A DNA stretch of 64,000 nt from Neofusicoccum parvum (Eukaryota > Ascomycota > Dothideomycetes > Botryosphaeriales > Botryosphaeriaceae). The stretch covers positions 1,116,001 to 1,180,000 of the forward strand of contig CP087214.1 of NCBI GenBank assembly GCA_020912385.1, read 5' to 3'. Below are positions 1 to 10,434 of this stretch, one piece after another. Position 1 is the stretch's first letter. Each line of letters begins with the position of its first letter. Under the pieces are notes generated by a model. That model was not told the origin of the DNA and did no database searches. It was given only the letters and a program-made list of their open reading frames with translations. The position numbers were made by a program, and so were the translations under genes.

Positions 1-1
1 C

Positions 2-788
2 AGGATTGTTGAAAGTAAGTGACAAATACTAACGCACATGCGCCAAACGTCTAACCGCGAATATAGGCATGAAGATGTGTGTCGAGACAAAGGTCAAGTT
101 CCCTCATTTGATAGGAGGCTACGATCTGGTGGGCCAAGAGGACACTGGAAGACCGCTACAAGACCTTCTTCCAGAGTTATTCTGGTTCAAGAAGCGCTGC
201 ATGGAATCAGGGGTCGATGTTCCCTTCTTCTTCCACGCCGGCGAGACGCTCGGAGATGGCGACACGACCGATGAGAACCTCTTCGACGCCGTCCTTCTCG
301 GTACGAGACGTATTGGCCACGGTTTCTCGCTCTTCAAACATCCGCTTCTCATCGACATGATCAAACAAAAGAAGATCCTCATCGAGAGCTGCCCGGTATC
401 CAATGAAGTCCTGCGCCTGACTGGATCCATCATGTCACACCCGCTCCCAGCACTGCTTGCACGCGGCGTCAACGTTTCCCTTTGCAATGATGACCCATCG
501 ATCCTAGGTCAAGGCACTAGCGGCATGACGCATGACTTCTGGCAAGCGCTGCAAGGCTGGGAGAACCTCGGCTTAGCTGGCCTTGGTGCCCTTGCTGAGA
601 ACAGCGTGCGGTGGGCCAACTTCGAGGACTGTTCCCAGAAGGAGTGGCTGCAGGACATCAAAGAAGGTGCTCTTGGAAAGGGTATCCGAGCGCAGAGATT
701 GAAGCAATGGATGGCAGATTGGGAGAAGTTCTGTCAATGGATCGTGACAGAGTACGGCGTTGACGAAGATCTTGATCCGGAGGAGTGA
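2..788 (+). CDS. Adenosine deaminase-related growth factor (ADGF/CECR1-type) deaminase, 3' part
   Basis: C-terminal part of a metal-dependent adenosine deaminase of the ADGF/CECR1 branch, which converts adenosine to inosine. The gene enters from the left edge. An intron at 15-66 (GTAAGT donor, TACTAAC branch site at 28-34, TAG acceptor) is removed, giving exons 2-14 and 67-788; the join reads RIVESMKMC. The exon shows the family's catalytic motifs in order: HAGET (metal/catalytic His and Glu), IGHG, SCPVSNEVL, and a C-NDDP motif equivalent to the substrate/zinc Asp of ADA. ADGF-branch enzymes are often secreted, but the N-terminus lies outside the window, so localisation cannot be judged. The exon ends in an acidic tail (DEDLDPEE) and TGA. 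Confidence 0.9.
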
Positions 789-1252
789 ACGACGCTGAAC
801 GCAATGTTGAGCATGCCATCCAACGTCTGAAACGAAAGGCGCGAGGGCGGCGAAGAAGGTACAGGTCGGCGGGTTAGACGGTTGGGTTAGGTAGGTATTG
901 GGGTTTTCATTGCTACTGGTCTGCTTTTAGAAGGGGGTTTCCACGCGGAATGGTTGTTTCTTACTCAGGAGGGTTCCCTACCTTGCACGGTCGATGTTGT
1001 ACCATGTCATAATTGTTTTAAGTCCTGTATCATTTAATCACGGCCTCTCCACATTCTCTTCACCTTCATGGGTCACGGCCGCACTCGCATAGGGCCTACA
1101 GAGCCTGTCGCCACTCATAGCTAGCAAAGGCCAAATATATCATCTCGGAATTTGCCTTTCGTATACATTTGGAATATTTACAGAAACTAAGTGTGCGTGC
1201 GCATGGTGCATTATAGACAAGACACCCACACAACAGGACTTCCGTTACCACT
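789..1252. other. Intergenic region between convergent genes
   Basis: 464 bases separating the 3' ends of the deaminase and the small secreted protein gene. It must hold both 3' UTRs. No ORF, RNA gene or repeat is recognisable. Confidence 0.6.
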
Positions 1253-2131
1253 CTAAACTGCGGTGAAAGTGCTCTGCTGAATGCTGATCTTATCGACCGT
1301 CCAGGTCTTGCCGCCGTCGGACGTCGTCAGCTCGCTTGCAGTCGCCTCGTTGATGCTGAGCGTGCCTTTGAACGCCGTGTCCGCCTCGGCCAGCACGATC
1401 GTGGTGTTTTGATAAGCTGGAAGCCGTCAGCGGCATCCTCACAACAAAACTGCTTTGGTGATAACTTACTATGGGCATTCACGATTCCGCTGCAATCATC
1501 CTGGCATTCCACAGCCGTACCCCAACCCTGCGCTTTTCCAGAGGAGGTAGATAGGGTCAATACCACAGTGCCCTCGATGCTGACGGTTTGGGTGTAATTA
1601 CCTGACGCGGCATCGTACTTATCTGAGAGTAGAAAGCAATAATTTCAGAATACGACCTCACGCATAAGGATGTCTGGGTTTTGCAGCAGCACTTACAATT
1701 AATCTTCACGCCCTGTGATGCGGTTAGCGGCTTCGCATCGCCGCTGATCTGCGTCTCGCCAGTGTAGGTGCTTGCGAAAACGCACCACTCACCAGACGTT
1801 CCACCACATTGTCTGGGAGAAACATAGACGTCAATTATTGACTTTTAAGTTGAGGAAGGAACGAAAAGTTCCTCAACACTTACGTCGCAGTCTCAGTGCT
1901 TGAGCTCACAATCGACTGGACAAGCTGACCGTTGTCGGTGCCCATGCCCGGCCACAGCACCATGCGGTCCTGCTGCGGATCGGGCGTCTTTCCCGGAAAC
2001 AGCGTCGTCTCAGCCTCGACGATGTATGAGGTCGTCGCTCCGAGTGAGTAGTACGGACCGAAGCGGATGCTGGTCTGCGCGGCAGCGTTGCCGGCGAGGG
2101 CGAGGAGAACGGTCTTAGAGAGGCGTGTCAT
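1253..2131 (-). CDS. Small secreted beta-rich protein, uncharacterised
   Basis: Four exons on the minus strand: 2131-1884, 1812-1697, 1622-1470 and 1416-1253. The introns have GTAAGT donors, and the coding length is 681 nt (226 aa). The N-terminus (MTRLSKTVLLALAGNAAAQ) is a clear signal peptide. The mature protein has an SIRFGPYYSLG start, a VLWPGMGTDNGQLVQSI motif and four cysteines in the second half (QCGG, EWC, VEC, DDC), enough for two disulfides. The WPGMGTDNG...QSI motif and alternating hydrophobic pattern suggest a beta-sandwich secreted protein of a kind common in filamentous fungi, perhaps concanavalin-A-like. This fold is inference and no catalytic residues are recognised. Likely extracellular. 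The gene is convergent with the deaminase. Confidence 0.8.
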
Positions 2132-2874
2132 TGTTCAGGATTGGCTTAATTATGATTTGCGGTCAAGGCGACAGTGGAAAGAAGAAAGGTTAAGCTTTGG
2201 ACAAGCATGGTAAATAGGAGTCGAATTGGAAAGGGAGGTCTTTAATACGAGTTCAGCAGCGTGAGCCTCGGGTCAGTATCCACCATTCCGACTGAATGTT
2301 TCATGATACTGTCAAATTAGGAGCGAGCCCACTAGTTCCGACGTCTCAAGTAAGTGGTAGGGGTGGAGGGGCGGGAATATAATGGAGATCTTCCGTTTAC
2401 GAGAGCGATGTTTCAGCGCCGTTGTTTGATGATTGACAGGGTCGTTTGGATGAGCCGTGACCTTCACCATGACAACATTAAATTGGTCGAATGATTCCTG
2501 CAACAGTGATCATAGGAGGTGGAAACCACCCGGAGAAATTGTGGGGCCATCTTATACTTCTATTTTGATATCTCTTGAGGTACTCGTATCGATTGCAACT
2601 CTCTTTGAAGCCTGCATGCAGTTTTCGACCACCTGTCTACAGCGTTGACGTTTTTCCTAGAAGATGCTTAATGGCGTATCGGTAAGATGCTGTGACACCA
2701 CAAAAACGCATCAGGGTCTCTGAATCGGCGCTCGCAAGGACACTTGTCAGAGACTTCATGGCGTCGCGGGAATTAGAGCTCGACACGGCGCTGGATGGCT
2801 CTTCTTCAGATGTTCGCGATATTGGAAGTGAGTGGACATGTGTTTCTTTCAACGTTTCTTTCAGCATGAAAGTT
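2132..2874. other. Intergenic region upstream of the secreted-protein gene
   Basis: 743 bases containing the promoter side of the secreted-protein gene and the 3' UTR of the CSN12-like gene. Small ORFs here have no recognisable homology. Nothing else was seen. Confidence 0.5.
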
Positions 2875-4380
2875 TCACACGCCTGTGCCGGGAAACGCGC
2901 CAGCCTTGCTAAGGACGACCTTTCCATGCTCACGAGCTATGTAGCCCTTCATCAGGCTCTGTGGCGCGTCAGTCGATAGATGCCATCAAACTCCGCATAA
3001 CACGGAATCTACTCACCTTGTAGATCATGTTCGCGAGAAGACACTCGATCTCGTCATTGTCGAGGGATTCTCCATCACGCCTAGCCATGCTCAAATTGAG
3101 AGCGGCGCCGAACTCAGCGACTGGGATTCTTGTGCGGCGAATTTTGTCATTTTCAGTCTGGCCTTCCTTCAATGGCTCGAACCCTCCCGCGGTGAAGACC
3201 TTCCGGAGAAGATTTCGCAACACGATGTCACGACCGCGTTCCAAGGTCAGGTAAATACGACGCTTGACGAACTCTTCCTCTCCTGCAACGAGGGCAGCAT
3301 CAAAGCCCGCAAGATCGCCCTTCTTAATGCAGGTAGCGAGGGGCGTGAAGAGTTGCTGGAGACGAGGATATGGCCCCAGTAGTTGCTGTGTAGGAAGCGT
3401 ATGAGTTGTGAGAAGATGGCACGGAATGAGATAGGTAAGAATCAGTTCGCGGTTTTTGCTAGCGTCCTTGTAGCAGAGGCGCCAGGCCTCAGTAAGATGT
3501 TCCTCTGCTTGTTTGTAGTCTTCGTCGAGGAAGCTTAGAACGCCGCTGTAGTACTTGAACGTGACTTGGTGGGACTTCGGAAAGGCGCTAAGTGGCGGCA
3601 TATCGCCTCTCGCAGCATGCAAAGAGCGCAAGACGTTCTTCGACAGGCTGACAGCGTTCAACTTGAAGTACGTTTTGAAAAGGATATTGGCGATGTAGTA
3701 GAGGGCCCATTTGCGGGAGTCTTCCAAGGGTTCCCTGCAATTGATCTTAGTACAGGCGACATATGAATGCAGTGCTGTATTGCTACATACCGGTCGCTAA
3801 TGCACAGACTGAATAAGCGGTTGATCTGTCTCGCTGCGTCCTCCAACTTGTCGTTCTTGCCCATGGTTTCGGTGATGTCATCTGAAAAGCCTGCATTGAA
3901 GCTGGCCTTCCCCTTGGCCTTAGCAGCATTCTCATCAGCTTTGATGGCGAAGATGCGCAGGTACTTGGCGGCAACATAGAGGCAAGGAATGGTCCAGGCG
4001 GGGAAGTGGCCGCCTGAGTAGCCCTTGATGAGAGCGTTGATGACATCCTTCCATGCGTCGTAGACCTTAGACCAATCGGCCTCCTTCTGGCCTTGGTGCG
4101 ACGTCTCTTCGGCATTCAGAACCTCAGCAACGGCCTTCCAGTATGTAACATAGACCTCTGTCCAAGCCCCGACCTCTGCCTTTGTCAAGCCCAGGTTGCT
4201 GTTGTATGACGAGATGCCGTGACGGATGTCGGATTGAACACTGAATACATTGGTGCTGCGATGGAAGGCGTACAGACGGCCTGCATCCTTGGGCGGCGCC
4301 GCGGGAGTGATAGTCGCGGCGACGCCGTAGCCGTCACCAGCAGCGAGTGCGCGCCTGAAATCGCTGAGGATGGGCTCCAT
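2875..4380 (-). CDS. csn12: CSN12/Thp1-family PCI-domain protein (COP9 signalosome subunit 12-like, PCID2 type)
   Basis: Three exons (4380-3791, 3734-3017, 2958-2875) give 463 aa, the usual size for the Csn12/Thp1/PCID2 family. The N-terminal half is helical (TPR-like). The C-terminal half carries the PCI domain, with the family's conserved ending: the ...[13 protein letters not shown] segment, then [12 protein letters not shown] and [14 protein letters not shown]. The final exon is only 84 nt and restores that ending, which supports the splice call. The family works in the COP9-signalosome-associated Csn12 complex and in TREX-2-type mRNA export and splicing. Which role applies here cannot be told from sequence. 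The start was placed at the ATG at 4380 (MEPILSDF); an in-frame GTG upstream is not used. The gene is divergent from the eL20 gene, with 349 bp between the starts. Confidence 0.88.
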
Positions 4381-4729
4381 GATATGCACGGACGGTGGAG
4401 GTCACTGCAGGGCGTTGGTAGTGGTGCAAAGGGACTCAACGTACTCGCGCTTCGGGCTTGGGCCGCATCGCGTTGGCAGGCGTCGCGTTGGTGGGGCAGG
4501 CGCGGGAAGTGGTGATGGTGCTCTGGGTAGGGCAGGCACATGCGGCTCGGCACTAGCGCCAAAGCTAAGCGAGAATCGCACACCCGACAAGAGAACCGCA
4601 GCCAAAAGTCATTTTCCTGCCTACGACGACGACGACAACGGACGACATCCACACCGCCGACAACACAACATCAAGGTCAGTAGTCCCTCTCCCTCCCCTA
4701 AGCCGTGAGCCCGCGCTGACTTCGCGAAG
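4381..4729. promoter_or_regulatory. Shared divergent promoter region of csn12-like gene and eL20
   Basis: 349 bases between two divergently transcribed genes, so it must carry both promoters and 5' UTRs. A pyrimidine-rich stretch (ccctctccctcccct) lies just upstream of the eL20 start, as is common at ribosomal-protein gene starts. No TATA box was seen. Confidence 0.5.
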
Positions 4730-5686
4730 ATGGGTAAGCAGCTTTTTTTTGTCCTCACCCCCGACCTTTGCGCACCGACCGGTACCACCATTTCGACAAC
4801 CGCGACGACCCCATTGTGGAGGCAGATGGAGATGCTGGGGAGATGCGGATGCATTGGGGCGAGGCCAGAGGAACAGCACCGTGCTTGGAGATAGAGGACA
4901 CTGCCGACCAGGCAGGCTTGTCCGTCGACATGCCGCTCGAAATACGCCCCGACCCAGGATTCGGCAACACCGTCCACGACCGCTACCGCTACCCCGGATT
5001 GCGCACCGGCATGCAATACACATAAATGGAGTGAGAGACTGACGGGATTTTTAGGTCGTCTTCAGGAGTACCAGGTCATTGGCCGCCACCTGCCCAGCGA
5101 GGCCAACCCGACCCCCAAGCTCTACCGGATGCGCATCTTCGCCCCGAACGATGTCGTCGCCAAGTCCCGCTTCTGGTACTTCCTCAGCAAGCTCCGCAAG
5201 ATCAAGAAGACCAACGGCGAGATCGTTTCTCTGAACCCGGTCCGTACACCTATATCGCCATTCAAAAAATTGCCGCGACTAACAATTTTCAAAGATCGCC
5301 GAGAAGCGTCCCCAGAAGGTCAAGAACTTCGGCATCTGGATCCGTTACGACTCCAGGTCTGGCACTCACAACATGTACAAGGAGTACCGTGAGATGTCCC
5401 GCACCGACGCCGTCGAGTCCCTCTACCAGGACATGGCCGCCAGGCACCGCTCTCGCTTCAGGCAGATCCACGTAAGGACGCATGCGCGCATCCTCCACAG
5501 AAGCGCAGCGCTGACAGAACGTTACAGATCCTCAAGGTCGTCGAGGTCGAGAAGACCGAGTCCATCCGCCGCCCCTACATCAAGCAGGTCCTCGCCAAGG
5601 ACCTCAAGTTCCCTCTGCCCCACCGCGTCAACAAGACCACCTCGAAGAAGATCTTCACCGCGAACAGGCCGTCGACTTTCTTCTAA
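4730..5686 (+). CDS. rpl20: 60S ribosomal protein eL20 (L18a/L20)
   Basis: Component of the large ribosomal subunit. Four exons: 4730-4733 (only ATGG), 5055-5239, 5295-5471 and 5528-5686, totalling 525 nt and 174 aa, the usual length. The spliced protein begins [15 protein letters not shown] and contains the conserved [51 protein letters not shown] and KFPLPHRV segments. It ends RPSTFF. The first intron (4734-5054, 321 nt) is far longer than the other two (55-56 nt) and splits the second codon; a long first intron after a minimal coding exon is typical of fungal ribosomal-protein genes. Codon use is strongly C-ending, as expected for a highly expressed gene. Confidence 0.97.
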
Positions 5687-5882
5687 GCGTTTTCAGGGTA
5701 GTCGGGGAGTGCATGGGGGTCATACTTCAGGGTTTCTGGCATTATGGGCATCCTGTTGTAGCTACAATACCATGGCGGTAGCTCAAAAAATGAATGAAAA
5801 GCCCAACGAATCTCGATCATATTTGATCTCAGAGTCTTTGGGACAGGTGCCAACTTTAAGAAGTCTACAAATACTTGACTAA

Positions 5883-6992
5883 TCACAGCTTTGACTTGGA
5901 TTGCTGGTCTACCTTTGGCGTACCCACAGTGTCGATCGGATTCCACCACGGGTAAGCTCCTGGGGCATCTTTCTCCATCGTACCGTTAAACTTCGGAGGT
6001 CTCTTCTCCAGAAATGATTGGACACCCTCCTTATTGTCACTGCAGCCCTGTTAGCTAACGGCACTGGTCTTGGAGAGGTCATCGAACTAACCTGCTGCTA
6101 AAGAGCTCATACAGGATCCTCGAATCGAGCAAGTGCTGGGCCTCAGCACTCCCCGTATCTCTCCACATCAGCTCCTTCATCAGATTCGTGCTCACCACAC
6201 TGGTATTCTCGACCACGTCCTTCGCAATCTCCAACGCCTTCGGCAGCACGTCGTCAGGGCGGTCGCACAGCTCGGTGAACAGCGGGTCCAGCAGCTTGTC
6301 GCTCGCTCTATACACACTCCCGGTGGTGGTCAAGTGCAGCGCGCGCGAGTGGCCGACCAGCCGCGGCAGGAAGAAGGACGAGCACGCCTCCATGACCAGC
6401 CCGCGCCGTGCGAACACAAAGCCGACCTTCGCGTCCTTGTACGCGACGCGGATGGCCATGGGCAGCGTCATGGTGATGCCGACGCCGACGGCGGAGCCCT
6501 GCAGCGCGCCGATGACGGGCTTGCGGCAGCGGTGGATGGCGAGGACGACGCGGCCGCCGCTATTACAAAGTGTCAGTAAACTCCTCGATGAGGTCTTGGA
6601 AAATGCTCTCTCTCTGTACTGTGACTCTACAAAGAGGCAGCCTACGTCATTGAGAAACAAGTAAACAAAATCACGATTTTGACTTACCCGTCCCGATGGT
6701 CATTGACACGCTCCTTTCCGCCCACAAACCCAACTTCGAGGTCCGCGCCGGCACAGAAGATCTTGCCATCTCCCGTCACAACCACACAGCGCACGCGGTC
6801 ATCCGCGTCGACCAGGCCGAAGGCCTGCTCCAGCTCGGCCATCATCGTCGGCGTGAAGGCATTATGCTTGCCGGGGCGGTAGAGGGTCAGGACTATGATG
6901 GGCGTAGGCGTGGGCGAAGAGGGCGGGTAATGCGAGAGTTTGATCTCCTTGAAGGGAAGGGTAGAGTAGGACGTTGGTAGGGAGGTCGCCAT
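5883..6992 (-). CDS. Peroxisomal enoyl-CoA isomerase/hydratase-family protein (ECI type) with PTS1
   Basis: Crotonase-fold enzyme of fatty-acid beta-oxidation. Exons 6992-6688, 6559-6092 and 6039-5883 give 930 nt, 309 aa. N-terminal crotonase features are the LTLYRPGKHNAFTP strand and the FCAGADLE CoA-binding loop; the second oxyanion-hole segment is ALQGSAVGVG. The protein ends KSKL, a canonical type 1 peroxisomal targeting signal. The two hydratase catalytic glutamates (rat ECH Glu144/Glu164) are replaced by hydrophobic and His residues. A Glu at about residue 159 in GLVMEACSS sits where peroxisomal delta3,delta2-enoyl-CoA isomerases of the Eci1/ECI2 type carry theirs. I therefore infer an isomerase that prepares unsaturated acyl-CoAs for beta-oxidation rather than a hydratase. 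It converges on the eL20 gene. Confidence 0.88.
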
Positions 6993-9097
6993 TTTGGGCG
7001 GTTTTGGTGAGATCGCGTGTGTTGGTTGCGCGGGTTAGGGACAATTGAGTCGAATCACACTTGTCTGGGCGAGGGTCAGAACAGAGAATCGCAGCCACTG
7101 GGTTTATCGAGGTTTCAAAGCATCTTTGTATCGTGTAAGCGCTGCAGCTAGCGTACGGGTAGGAGGGGTCAGTAGCCGGAGGTTGCGGAGAGGGGAGCTT
7201 AAATCTGGGGTAAGCCGAGGTCCTGCTGCCGATCATTTTGCCTTTTTGGCAAGGCTGACCTCCAAAGTCGCACAGAGCGGAGCAAGCTCTCGATGCATCT
7301 CTTGCAATTGCTTGAAGGACTTGCAGCTACTTCCCGCACTCCTGCGATCTCAGAACCGGGCTACTGGCCTTCTTGGAGTTGCTGGTTCGATGGCCGGACA
7401 AAGTGCTCATTGATGAGCTGCGATTTCGTCTGCGCGTTGTGATTCTGCTCCAAACTTCGAGGTCAGAATCATCTGACAATGATGTAAACCATCATCAAGG
7501 GCTTTTGAAATGCATAATCAGCATGTAAGGGCGAAGAATGTTTCGTTACAGTTAATTGGGCGGGCAGGCATAATTTCCATCTTCCGGTGAACAAGGAGAC
7601 AGACGGTACGGTCTTGCTCGGCGTTGTACACTTGGTGGCATCTACTGCGCGTAGCTCCTGCTGTTGAGTTTCTTTAGCATAGAGATGCCAGCGTTTCTGC
7701 AACCGACGAATTAAGAAGAACACCAACCCTCTGGCTCGCCCACTTTTCTGATTCTCTTCCTCCCTACCTACTCTGATCAAACAAAGAGTAACTCCACAGT
7801 CGCAAACATTATTTAAGAGATCTGCCTTTCCATCCTCCTCTCCTCTCCTCCAGATTTTGGGATCAAAATCAAAGGTCCAGCAGTCGCACACCTTGCGAAC
7901 TCCCATCACGGGACTTCATGTACAAGGGATTAAATCCGGTAGCAGATTTAAACGATTTTGATGTTCTCAAAGCCACTCCAAGCATACATTCTTGCTCGGG
8001 AGTCGGATATTTGAAAAATTCCATGTCCAGCTTGACCCTGATCGACACAGTGGGTCGCGAAATGGTAGTGCAGGAGGAGGTGCTCCAGTCGAAGAAACGC
8101 GTCAAATCAGTAAGTACTTGCATGGGTAGTTGAAGCTTTCATCTGTATGGCTTTGTTAATCAAATCAAAGTACTTTCGCATCCGGACGAATGCTTCAACT
8201 ACCCATGAACGAGATTCGGGTGAAGCCGTCCATCTCTTTTGCGACCCACTGTGCCAGTCAACTCACCTGCGGTGATGATCTCTTTGACACGATCACTCCT
8301 CTATCTATGGCCGCTGGTCGATTCTACCGGCCGAATTGAGAATTTGCATCCAGAACTACAATATCGCCGTGCTCCTCACGAGCGTATAATCCGTAGGTCT
8401 CGTGTCTGACACGGCGTCTCGGTATTGACGAGGAGGGATGATGTTCATTCTCGATTATAGCAGGCATATTCGACCATCTATTTGATTGAATTGAAGACCG
8501 GAATACTCAGTACGTTATGATCATGATGCGTAACGAAGAACGAGTATCAGGCCCAAGCCACCACAGCTCTCTTCAACCGTGCGGATCCAAGTCGATTCGT
8601 CGCCAGACGCTGTTGGCTTGAGCGTCCCGAACTCGCTTCCTTAGGTCTTTGATGTATCTCAACGCTAAAGCGCAAAGCTCCCGAGGCCCTTGACACTGCT
8701 CTAGACGTCGAAACAAGCAAGTCACTTCCGTCCCGTGACCCGAAGTAAGCTCGTGACACCACATACCGTGGCTGCATGTGTCCCACCCACCAAACGACTA
8801 GAGTAGGTAAAATCGCCGTATAAGCTGCGGGGAAAAGGTAGTCACCTGCCACAGCACCATTTACGTAAAACGTTGCATGAAGGATGGTATGGACAGGTCG
8901 TAATTCTATGTACAAAAGCTATGTGTGATTGATCCTCCAAAAAACCACCCCCTTGCCCCAAAATGCCGGTTGACCTCCCTACGGAGGTCGGATATCCCCT
9001 CAAGTCCAGATCCCACAAATGCACCAAAGCTAAGAGTAAATGAGTGTTGAGCCAGCCGTCAAGTTTCTTCATCTCCTCCGAAAATGCGCTAACCCGT
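6993..9097. other. Gene-poor intergenic stretch, AT-richer than its surroundings
   Basis: 2.1 kb without a supportable gene. The first few hundred bases are the promoter of the enoyl-CoA isomerase gene; the last part is the 3' UTR of the GH64 gene. Short ORFs on both strands have no recognisable product. The one structured element is the nested inverted repeat at 8046-8253. Confidence 0.5.
8046..8253. repeat. Nested inverted repeat (imperfect long palindrome)
   Basis: Two perfect inverted pairs are nested. catgggtagttgaagc at 8121-8136 pairs with its complement at 8192-8207 (16 bp). cacagtgggtcgc at 8046-8058 pairs with 8241-8253 (13 bp). The left arm between them is about 28 bases longer than the right. 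The interior also has a partial direct repeat (caaatca followed by aagtactt, near 8104 and near 8161). This looks like a decayed inverted duplication or a miniature inverted-repeat element. No transposase and no clear target duplication were seen. Confidence 0.6.
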
Positions 9098-10434
9098 TTA
9101 GGCATTACCGCCAATATAAACAGTCAACACTTTTGGAGCACCATCGAACACACTTCCCGACTGATCCTGTCCATTATCGGGGGCAACGTCATCATACGGA
9201 AAACTGTCTTTTTTGAGTTTATTAGCTGTAGAACGTTGTAAAAATGTGCGGAGGGTTGTCACTTACATCCTCTTTTGTCGGAGTTGGCCTCGTGGACAAT
9301 TCTGGAGTAATGATTGGTGGTGGCGTCCTTGTAGTACTCATCCACGCTAGTCGCCGGAGTAGTGGTATCTACCAACAGAGTGCTTCTATTGAATGCTGCA
9401 GCCAAGCGCGGGATGATGGCGTTGCGCAGCTGACTGCCGGAGGGGTTGGCGAACGGGCCGGTGCTGCACGAAAAGATATCGGCAGACGAGGGCTGATCGA
9501 ACGTCTCGTCTTGGAAGACGAACTGATTGTTTGTGATCTTGCCAGAAACGGTGCCATAATCCACCTGGGTATTGACGTTCAAAGACTCGTTGGCGTACTT
9601 GGACCAGACGCTGTTGACGTAGTTCTGGTAGTAGGTTCCAAAGTCGTTGCCGGTGACTGCGCCGTTATTAGGCGAAAGAGCCCTGAGATTGGCACCGCTG
9701 CTGTCCTTGACGATCAGAGACGACCAGGGAGCCGAGTCGGAGGCGGTTTGTGCCTCCAGACCAGAGCACACGGTGTCAAGACCATTCGAAGGCATTCCGG
9801 TGACAGACTGAGTCGCACCCGCCGTGTTTGTGAGCGTCAGGCCAACAGAAACGCTCACAAAGTCAACGTACGTGATGTTGGCGTAGAGCTGGGAGCTGTT
9901 CCAGGTAAACTCGGCGAAATCCCACCTCTTGTTGATGTTGGGGTCTGAAGAGTTGGTCACCGAAGGCGTGACCAGAGCGGGCCCCGGGTTGAGCAAGAAG
10001 GTGAGCTTGTCATCAACGCAGAACCAGATGCGTGCCCCCGCAAGATGGGGGATTGTCACGGTCTTGGTGGAGCCGGGGGCGCCGAGCGGGATGGCGGCAT
10101 CATCAGAGAGATCAGCGCCATCTTTGGCAGGCGAGTCTGGATAGTAGGCGCTGACACCGTCGGCCTTCAGGATGAAGAGGGCGTTGTTGTTGTCGATGGC
10201 CTGGCCGGTGATGTAGGCATAGACTGTGCTGGAGGTCGTGTTGTTGACCAGGTCGATGCTGAGGCTGTCGGCGGTGGCGCGGACGGGCTGCTGGGCCTGC
10301 TGTTGATGCTGCTGTTTGACCGGGACCGCTGGTTGGGAATCCTTCGTGGCTGGCTGCGACTGGCTCTGTTTCTGGTTCTTGGGTCTCCGCAGGCGCTGGA
10401 GGCGCTGGACGAGTCTCTTGATTGGGCTTGCCAT
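9098..10434 (-). CDS. GH64 (thaumatin-like) endo-beta-1,3-glucanase
   Basis: Hydrolyses beta-1,3-glucan of fungal walls, releasing long oligosaccharides. Exons 10434-9267 and 9207-9098 give 425 aa. The GH64 domain starts near residue 58 (SIDLVNNT) and runs to the end; the short second exon supplies the conserved YSFPYDDVAPDNGQDQSG and VLTVYIGG ending. Glu175 (FAEFT) and Asp191 (YVDFVS) are 16 residues apart, the same spacing as the catalytic Glu154/Asp170 pair of the Streptomyces family prototype. Other family segments are RIWFCVDDKL and NPGPALVTPSV. Unusually, the N-terminus (MASPIKRLVQRLQRLRRPK followed by a Gln-rich stretch) is basic and polar, with no signal peptide. A TATA box lies about 110 bp upstream. 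Probably cell-wall turnover or autolysis. Confidence 0.92.
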
